Positions 14,129 to 22,400 of a stretch of DNA of 24,337 nucleotides are shown here, in pieces. The stretch's first letter is position 1; every line of letters starts with the position of its first letter. Under the pieces are notes generated by a model. That model was not told where the DNA came from. It worked only from the letters and a program-made list of their open reading frames with translations, and made no database searches. Source of the DNA: a virus; IMG/VR virus record IMGVR_UViG_3300031757_000019, positions 1-24,337 of that record, one strand, 5' to 3'. The position numbers and the translations under genes were made by a program.

Positions 14129-14190
14129 GATCACAACTCCAGTTCTCATACATTCTAGAGCAGGCTGGCGAGTGCGCTAGGGTAACACCC
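14129..14190. promoter_or_regulatory. Divergent intergenic region between terminase and portal blocks
   Basis: These 62 bp are the only place where transcription must diverge: terL reads left, the small membrane protein and portal read right. On the minus strand TAGAAT (14152-14157), 5 of 6 matches to a -10 box, lies 24 nt before the terL ATG; no good -35 box is seen. On the plus strand TACATT (14149-14154, 4 of 6) overlaps it. Two back-to-back promoters in so little space would probably share a regulator or use a phage-specific polymerase factor. The need for promoters is inferred from the layout; the boxes are weak. Confidence 0.4.
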
Positions 14191-14358
14191 ATGAACTGGC
14201 TAAGAGCCCTGTTTGGTCGGGCAAATGCAGCAAATGCTCTAATGGTATCCTTTATTATATTCACAAGCATCGGCGCGTGGATGATTCAACCCTCGTGGGG
14301 GTTAATAGTCGCTGGCGCAACATGTGGGATCCTTGGCTTCCTATTAGGTCTTGAGTAA
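14191..14358 (+). CDS. Small two-TM membrane protein (55 aa)
   Basis: A 55-codon frame from ATG 14191 to TAA 14358, with AGGG 9 nt upstream. After a short basic start (MNWLRALFGRANAANA), two hydrophobic stretches (about residues 17-31, containing LMVSFIIFTSIGAWMI, and 36-53, containing GLIVAGATCGILGFLLGL) are separated by a short Pro/Ser/Trp turn, a hairpin membrane topology. It ends 2 nt before the portal ATG, so it is coupled to it. Tiny membrane proteins just before the portal occur in several phages; a holin-like role is possible but lysis genes are not nearby. Confidence 0.7.
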   Translation: MNWLRALFGRANAANALMVSFIIFTSIGAWMIQPSWGLIVAGATCGILGFLLGLE

Positions 14359-14360
14359 AT

Positions 14361-16319
14361 ATGGCTTGGAACTCTCCAGAAACAAAATCGCACCAAATGG
14401 CAGCAGGCAGGGCCATTGTAGGTCCGGGCGCACCGGTAGCCCAAAACCCCAACCTCACCGGTCAGCCTTATCGTGATTCATGGGACATTGAACGCGCCCA
14501 ACGAGAGGGCATGCAAAAAGTTACATGGGTGGCCCGATGTATCGATGCCATCGCGGGCAACCAAGCACGCCTTCCCGTAATCCTTCGAAAAGACAATTCA
14601 CCCGATGGCGAAATTGTAACAAGTAAAAGACTTAAGAAAGATTCCATATTAGATCTCCTGAATACTAAATCTAATATCGGAGAAAATTCTTTCATCTTTC
14701 GATACCGACTGTCATCACAACTCCTCATGGGGACGCGTGGCGCATTCGTTGAAAAGATCAGAGGACGCGACGGTCGGGTAATCGGTCTCAACCTGCTTCC
14801 TCCTCAAACCACGGCACCCATCCCCCACCCCAAGCGATTTGTCTCCGGGTACGAGGTTGCCATGCCGGATGGTCGGAAGGTGATTATGCCTCCCGAAAGC
14901 GTCATATGGATTCGTCGACCACACCCACTCGACCCATACCTCTCCATGACTCCAATGGAAGCCGCTGGGGTGGCTATTGAAATCGAAAACCTTGCCAAGT
15001 TGTACAACCGGAACTACCTCCTCAACGATGGTCGTCCCGGAGGACTGCTCGTAGTCAAGGGAGAAATTGATGATGACGACCGGAACGAACTGAGAAACAG
15101 GTTCCGAGGAAACTTGGGCCGAGCAGGAGCGACCACCGTTATCGCCGCCGATGATGGTGTCGATTATGTCGACACCTCTGCAAGTCCTCGTGATTCCGCT
15201 TATATCCAAATGAGGCAGATCACAAAAGAAGAGATTTTGGCCTCCTTCGGAGTGCCTGAGTCGGTCATCGGCAACGCCTCCGGAAGAACCTTCAGTAATG
15301 CAGGCGAGGAAATCCGAGTGTTCTGGAGCGAGACCATGGCACCCCACCTTCAACACATCGCTCGCGCTCTAGATGACTTAGACGACAGGCACTATGTCGA
15401 CTTCGACCTAGATGAAGTTCCGACCCTCACGATGTATCGACAAGAGCGATCACGTTATGTTCTTCAAGAATTTCAAACTGGCCTAATCAGTGCCAATGAA
15501 TATCGGGAGGCAACTGGTCGCAAGATTGTTCATTCTGATCTTGGAGATTCCCTGCTACAAAATCCGAACCTCACCCCAATAGCGAATACCCACAAAGAAA
15601 TGGAACCGGAACCCAATGTAACGATGGGACCCGGTGGTCAAATGCCAGGAGCGCCCCCAGGAGCGCCCCAGGAGGCTCCTCCCGGAGGGATGGTACCAGC
15701 GGAAGCCCCAATGGATCCAAACACCATGCAGGGCGCTATGGCCGCTCAGGCGGCAACCGCACCACAGCAGTTATCTGAAGAGGTCGGAGGTATGGAATTC
15801 AAAACTGATTCCATGGATTCCGATTTGAATAGGTGGTCAGGAATTCTGGATCGAAGTGTCGAACGTTTATTCGAGCGCCAACAGAGGGTGGTTTTAGAAA
15901 AAGCCGCTGGAGCCAAAGCCCGGAAGGCACTGTCTAAAGGAAGCCTTGTAGTTGATTTGCTTATGCCCCAAGACGTTTGGGACAAGCAGATGGATGAGGA
16001 CATCCGTCCAGTTCTAAATGCAATTGTTAAAGATGCAACAGAGTCATACTTGGGCAAATCAGCAGAAAATCATCCGCCCCTGGCCGAAGATGTCGTTACA
16101 CACATCAACTCTCAAATGGATAGAATCAAAGCAATCAATCTTGACAGTAGAGAGTCAATCTCTAAAGAAATCTCTTACTCTTTGCGTATAGAAGAAGACG
16201 ATGCTCGATTGGCAGCATTCAAGTCTGCCTTGGTTAGTCATTTCACATATCTATTGGCCAAAGTGCGTCCGCAACTTGCTTCCGATGAATCGCGTAGGGC
16301 CTGGAATCTAGCGGGTTAG
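14361..16319 (+). CDS. HK97-type portal protein
   Basis: A 652-aa portal. The N-terminal 400 residues follow the HK97-family pattern: WVARCIDAIAGNQARLPVIL (about 54-73), LSSQLLMGTRGAFVEKI, NLLPPQTTAPI, MPPESVIWIRRPHPLDPYLS, then ENLAKLYNRNYLLNDGRPGG and KEEILASFGVPESVIGNAS, the clip/stem signature of this family. A Pro/Gly/Met-rich linker (about 414-460) leads to a C-terminal helical extension of about 190 residues, which makes the protein longer than typical (400-500 aa). It forms the dodecameric DNA gate at the capsid vertex. The gp6-like connector it should bind is encoded on the other strand. Confidence 0.93.
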   Translation: MAWNSPETKSHQMAAGRAIVGPGAPVAQNPNLTGQPYRDSWDIERAQREGMQKVTWVARCIDAIAGNQARLPVILRKDNSPDGEIVTSKRLKKDSILDLLNTKSNIGENSFIFRYRLSSQLLMGTRGAFVEKIRGRDGRVIGLNLLPPQTTAPIPHPKRFVSGYEVAMPDGRKVIMPPESVIWIRRPHPLDPYLSMTPMEAAGVAIEIENLAKLYNRNYLLNDGRPGGLLVVKGEIDDDDRNELRNRFRGNLGRAGATTVIAADDGVDYVDTSASPRDSAYIQMRQITKEEILASFGVPESVIGNASGRTFSNAGEEIRVFWSETMAPHLQHIARALDDLDDRHYVDFDLDEVPTLTMYRQERSRYVLQEFQTGLISANEYREATGRKIVHSDLGDSLLQNPNLTPIANTHKEMEPEPNVTMGPGGQMPGAPPGAPQEAPPGGMVPAEAPMDPNTMQGAMAAQAATAPQQLSEEVGGMEFKTDSMDSDLNRWSGILDRSVERLFERQQRVVLEKAAGAKARKALSKGSLVVDLLMPQDVWDKQMDEDIRPVLNAIVKDATESYLGKSAENHPPLAEDVVTHINSQMDRIKAINLDSRESISKEISYSLRIEEDDARLAAFKSALVSHFTYLLAKVRPQLASDESRRAWNLAG

Positions 16320-16416
16320 TAGCCATTTACAGAAACTAACACATTTTTCACATTATTTTACAGTAGACCACCATCAGTGTGCTCTATTATGACTACAGAG
16401 CAACAGGGAGTTATCT
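16320..16416 (+). promoter_or_regulatory. Leader of the giant protease-fusion gene
   Basis: A 97-nt AT-rich gap between portal and the giant gene. It has a TATTAT box (16385-16390, 5 of 6 to a -10 consensus) with only a poor TAGACC 15 nt upstream, and AGGGAG 6 nt before ATG 16417, a clear ribosome binding site. A 27-codon frame starting at ATG 16389 overlaps the true start and is not believed. A separate promoter here is possible but weakly supported. Confidence 0.3.
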
Positions 16417-19400
16417 ATGCCTGTAGGGATGGAAACAGATATCCAAATCAAAGCCAGCAACGGCCAGGTTAGCGTTGACAAGGCTCAAGGTATTGTCGAA
16501 TGTTTCGTGGCAGGCATCGGCAACAAGGACTCCGTCGGCGACATTATTCAGCCAGGAGCCTTTGCCGGCACTCTTCAACGGCGCAAGCCGCGTGTTGTTT
16601 GGGGCCACAACTGGAATGACCCTATTGGGAAAGTTCTAGACATCCAAGAAGTGGGACCTAGCGATCCACGCCTCCCAGAAAAAATGAAAGCGGGAGGTGT
16701 CGGGGGCCTGTATGCACGAGTCCAATTCAATCTCGGATCCGAAAAGGGTCGAGAAGCCTTCGCCAACGTTGCCTTCTTTGGTGGTGAACAAGAGTGGTCA
16801 ATCGGCTACAAGACCATCAACGCCACATTCGATCCTGTTCGACAAGCAAACATTCTGCACGAAGTAGAACTGTACGAATGTTCTCCGGTACTGCATGGGG
16901 CAAACCAACTCACGGGGACCATCTCCGTCAAGGGCGCTGAAGCGGCCCTTATGGAGCGTCCCATCACAGAGACCCACGATCTCGAATTCGCCTTTGATGA
17001 CCTCGACGAGAAAGACGGGATGCTCGCAATGATGCCCGTCGAGACTCCACGGACTGAGAGCATGTCCGACGAGCATGATCACAAGTTGGAACTGGAGTTG
17101 CAGTCTCGCTCACCACAGCCGATCAAACTCATTAGCGCCACAGAAGGTGTAGCCGTCTTCCAGGTTCAACGTTCCGATAATGGAACGGCCATGTATCGAG
17201 TTCACTTCCATCATTGCCCGAAACGGGGTTTTATGCTGGGTCAACCTGAACGGGTTATTCCGCAGATGGTGTACGCGCCAGTCAAACCCCCGGGAGTTCA
17301 AGTAAAGCCACAAATCAATCCGGCTAACCGCTACGAGCAGAACCCGCAAGACACTGTCATGCCAAGGATCATGCGCATTGTCCAAAAACTGGACAGCGAC
17401 GACAGTGCAAAAGGTGAAGACCAACTGGTCATTTCTTGCAAACTTGAAGATGCTTTCGCTACCAAGTCTCTACTGGATCCCATCATTGATTACCACGGCG
17501 CAATCGCCGAGGTGACCGAAGAAGGAATTATCATCAAATCGGGGGCGACACCCGACTTCATCGAAGCCGTTGAAACGGCTACAAAGGCCCTAGGCCGGAG
17601 GCTTGGTCGTGGCCTTTCCCGAGGTGGTGGTGGAGGGTCGGGAAAAGTTCGTAGGGCTGGGAGAGCCCTCACGACAAGGTTTAACCCAGATGCCAGAGAT
17701 GCTGACTTGGACATGCTTGTCCAGGAGGGCACACCATGGGAACGACCGGCACTTCCCCGTAAGCCAGGACCATCTCGTGGTTTCCGTTCCAGCAGACGCC
17801 TCCTACAGGGGCGCAATTGGGATGAAGAGGGTGACGAGACCGATCTTGATACCCCCACTCCAGATGCTCGACCAGAAGGTGTCGGAGCAGAAGAACGCCC
17901 CCCAACCAAGGAACGCATGGGGCAATTTACCCGTGATGAATATGAAGCGTTCCGCAATGAGCAGATCCAAAAAATCATCAAGGCTTATGGAATCCAAGAC
18001 GTAAGCGACCCGATCTACCCTCATCCCGCTCTGACTGATTTCTACAACTTCGACCATACCGAACTCGTACCCATCGAATTCTTCGATGACATGCCGGGCA
18101 ACATCGGACCTTCAGCCAGCAACGGTTGGGATGAGGACGCCGCCACTCGTGCTGGAGAGATGCGAAGTTATGAACTAGACGCCCCCATCATTATGGGGAA
18201 GTTGGACGAGTTGACAGAGGACATCCGCGCCAACGGCATCAAGCATTCGTTGGTGGTTCAATACGATCCAGAAACCGGCACTCTTGCTCTCGACGAAGGA
18301 AACCACAGGCTGGCCGCCGCACAGCGATTAGGTATGCAAGTTGTCCCAGTGAGGATGATCAGACAACCTTCGGCCAAGCGGAGGGATATCCGTGGTCCTA
18401 AAAAAGAAATCCCTACCCGAGCAAACAGTAGGGGTGATCTGATCAACGCCAATGGGGAACTTCTTGGACCCAGTTTCAAGCCCTCAGATATTGGCGTTGA
18501 CACACAAAGCATCGCTCCTGAAACCAGGAGGATGCGCATGCTCGTGGCTGCTCGTGGGGGCAGCGCCGCTCAGGGTCACAGAAGGCGCGCCCGTCAGGGT
18601 TTGGAATCCACCAGAAACAGGTTTGATTTCCGGGCCACAGCGGTGTCCCCTGAGAGGGAAGGCGGTCAGCGGATAGAGCGAGGATCTCTTCGTACCCCCC
18701 AACTTGCTCGCGACCAAACGGTCGTTTGGAACAGGGCGACGGAGGCAGGTCTCGCCAGCCGCCGAGCCGCCGAACTTCGCAGTCGAGGCTTCAACGAGGC
18801 AGAGGTCACCTCCCTTATGGACCCTCCCCCGTTAAGGCAATCCGGGCTGGCTTCCAAAAGGAATTTCCACTCCGAAAACTCATATGGGAATCTACAAAAT
18901 CTCATAGATGCTCGCGAACAGATGCTCAACTTTTTGCAAGAAAATCCTCATTTCGATGAGACCCTGTTAAACGATTATGACCCCGATACTCGCTCCTACC
19001 CCGGCATAGAGAACTTTCCTGGAGGTCATGAAGAGTGGGACGATCTTTTCAGCACATGGGAAGAATTGAAAAAAGAATACGACGACGTACTCGACTTCTT
19101 CAGGGAAGAGAATGATTATTATCACGCCGCAGAGGACCGTCGCAATGAAGTGAGTAGTGAATTAGAGGATCACCGCAGATATCTCGATAGTCATATTACG
19201 GAGATTGAAGAGAACTTCGCTCCTAGTCACATGCCGGATGGCTCATATCTAGATGAAGACAAGATCCTAGAGTTTTTAAAAAACAACGACTACGAAGGTT
19301 TCCGTGCTCTATTCACTCCAGAATATATTTTGGAACGAAATGATGATCGCCGGAATGACCGCGGCGGCCACTTCGAAGACCTGGCAGTCGATGAGACTCG

Positions 19401-22400
19401 TGGTAAACCCGGATGGGAAACTTCTCTTGAATATGAGTGGAATTCGGCAATAGATGTTCTCAAGGACATAGAAGAAGCGGAGCAGAATGTCTACGGCGCC
19501 GAGATGGATGTCCAACAACATGCACCGAATGGAGCAGATATAGTTCTAGAGGCTGCTGAAAAAATCGACAAGTTCGACCGCAATATGCGAATCGAAGTTA
19601 AACCAGATGATTCGCTAGTGTCCTACGCTGACCGGATTGGCTCGACGCAACTTCTGAATCTGCGCATAGCCCGCTTACGCACCGACGACGAATACCGCCG
19701 GGCCACAGGACTCGCACTTGGTGATGATCTGGAGTCAACCCGAATCGATGCAACAACCGGGAGTCTTCAGGACTTCAAACCCAAAGGAACGGGTTTCCGA
19801 TCACAGCGTGGCGCTGGACTCGGCGAAGATTTCCAACTAGACACATCCGCAAGTACCGCCATCAACGCTGCTCATTACAACGCTGGCGATGAAGAACTCG
19901 CCGTCACCTTCAAAGGGGGACGGACATACATCTACGGTGGGATCGCTTCCGACATTGCCGCCGTTGTGGACGCTGAGAGCAGTCTGGGCGCTGCGATCAA
20001 CGAATGGGTTAAAGGTAGAGAGTCATACTTGATCAAGCCCGATGGCACGGTTGTGGACCGCATGGGCCTTCCCACCGAGTTGCCGACCCTGGGTGAGAAA
20101 TTGAAAAGGCACGCCAACAGGCTGAGGGATCACAGAGGACTAGATCGATATGAATCTGAAACTTTCAAGAAAGCCCAAAAAATCCTCGACGGAACAAACA
20201 CCTCTCCGGCCAAACCTATAGACAGGTCGGACCTGGTTAAACAACTCAACAGTCTGGCCGACAACATCTGGCGTGATGAAGAGCCACATGTTGCAGGACT
20301 ACTGCGTGATGCTGCTGCCGCAATTAGGTCGGACCCTGGACGACGAGTCAACGCCCACCACAGTGGTCGGATGGAAGTGTCCCTTTCTGAGGGGGAAATT
20401 GGCGAAATTAGTGATGGTTTGAAATCCACGCGGGCCAAGTATGACGGACACCCCGACATCGAACTCGGCCTGTCCGCATACGACAAGAAACTCCAAGATT
20501 CCAAGGGTGGCAAAGTCAGTTTGGATTCTGCTGAATACAACCAAATCCTTGAATCATATGCTCGTCTTGAAGCAGTAGATCCAGATGGTTATTTCAAACC
20601 CGGCCGAGATGTTCTTGAAATGGCGGCCTTTTCCAAAAAGGGCAAGTGGGTCTCTCCTAATCTTGCCAAGGACTCACAGTTCCCTGACAGGGACCATGGG
20701 TTTGCTTCACGGCGTCCCAACAATGGTGCGCCTGCGGACATTACGCCACGACTCCAAGGTGACTTGATCTACTGGGCACGCCAACAGGGCGGCTTCCATG
20801 TGGTCCAAGACTTAGTGCGGCGTTATGACCGAGGTGGAGAACAGTTGTCTCCGCGAGACTGGATTCGACTTCACGACTACTACGCGAATTACAGCCCAGC
20901 CGGCAGAGGAATGCCTCAGTACGGAGAAGGTAGAGGTCTTCGATCATCTAGAGGAACCCCAGAGAAGAGTCCGGGGGGTCTGAAGAAACCTAACGAACCA
21001 ACAGGCATGGGTCCCGGACAGGCACGTTTCGTTGGAAGAAAATGGGACGAAGTTAAACCAGAGAACTGGGACGAACTAAGCATTAATGAACAAGTGGATG
21101 AGTTGATGATCAACTTCAATCCACGTTCCGATCCAAACAAGCCGCAAGTTTTTGACTGGCCGCCCCCCGAGGAACGTCTCCGGTCTGTCGACTACGACCG
21201 AATCCTCGGCGGACTACTTGAAGAAATCCAAACCCGAGAAGAACGTGCAAACCCAGCCCTGGCCATGTCACGACGCCGAAGGGAACGAAGGCAGAGGCTG
21301 GCTGACGCCGCTAAGAACAAGCCAGCCATCCAGCGTCGCACGAGGCGGCCCCAAGAAGACACAGTGCTCTCCAGCGCAACGGGGGAGCGTAACACCGATG
21401 CTTTCCAGCCTGGGATAGGGGGCAGCCAACGCGAACAACTACTTGATCCAGAGGGTGGGCAGAATATTGAGGATGACGTTGGTCGGCAAAGTTCATCTCC
21501 AGATGCACAGGTGGCCCTTGACCGGCGTCTCAGGATTATGGATGCCCTTGATATCAACATCGGCATAAAACGCAACGCCCTTGCGACGGCAGTCATGGAC
21601 GACAGGGCGGATGAATCACATGTGGAATTTTGGGACTCCCTGCAAGACACTCTTGATGGAGACGAAGATTTAACGTTCGACGTGATTGAACGACTGGGAG
21701 TGCAGATCGATGATTATCTCGAAGATCAAACAGCCCGGACATTGACTGCCGACGAAGATCGAAGCATGACTTTTGCTGGTCGGCTGAGAGAACAGGTTGT
21801 AACACTCCGCGAACAGTATGAAGACGACAGGTTCATTAAACGTGGCGACCCCTTCATCGAAGATGTGGAGGACACGGCCCGCAGGTGGCTCGGCACGGAT
21901 GCAGCGCCTGAAGGGGACGATGACCCAGACGACCCGGGGGGCACGGCTCGGGTGTCAAGAGAAGATGAACGATTTGGCCCCAAACCTGCTGAACGCCCAC
22001 CGACTGGTATGGGGGTTTCACGGGAGGCAGCCCTTGCCGTTCGAACGGGTATGGAGAAGTACAGGAAGGGACGCGCAATAGACCGCTCTATCGAGAGGAA
22101 TCTCGATGAACGTTTCGGTCTGAGTTCCCGGCGCGGCGAATCAGAAAACAGAGAAGAGATTGAAAGTCTTGGGGAGGCTTTCCGCTCTCGGCGAGGAGAT
22201 CGGGAAACTCGGCGAGTTGCAAGGGAAAGCAGACAGTCTGCCCGAGAGATGGAAAAGAACAAAAAGTGGAGGGCGAAGCGAGAAGAAAAGCGCCGTCAGC
22301 AAAAAGCGAAGGACGATCAGAAATTTGAGGAGCGTGTCGCTGCCCGCCGGGCTCTATCCCAAGAAGAGCAACTCCAAATAAGAGAGGATGAGGACGACGT

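Noticed and set aside
14715-15356. 213-aa open frame antisense to the portal gene
   Set aside because: It lies entirely within the well-supported portal coding sequence on the opposite strand and has no recognisable domain or start signal; likewise other antisense frames inside the giant gene (e.g. 20130-20540, 21192-21650, 21726-22262).
16389-16472. 27-codon frame (MTTEQQGVIYACRDGNRY...) before the giant gene
   Set aside because: It overlaps the true start and lacks a ribosome binding site of its own; AGGGAG is placed correctly for ATG 16417.
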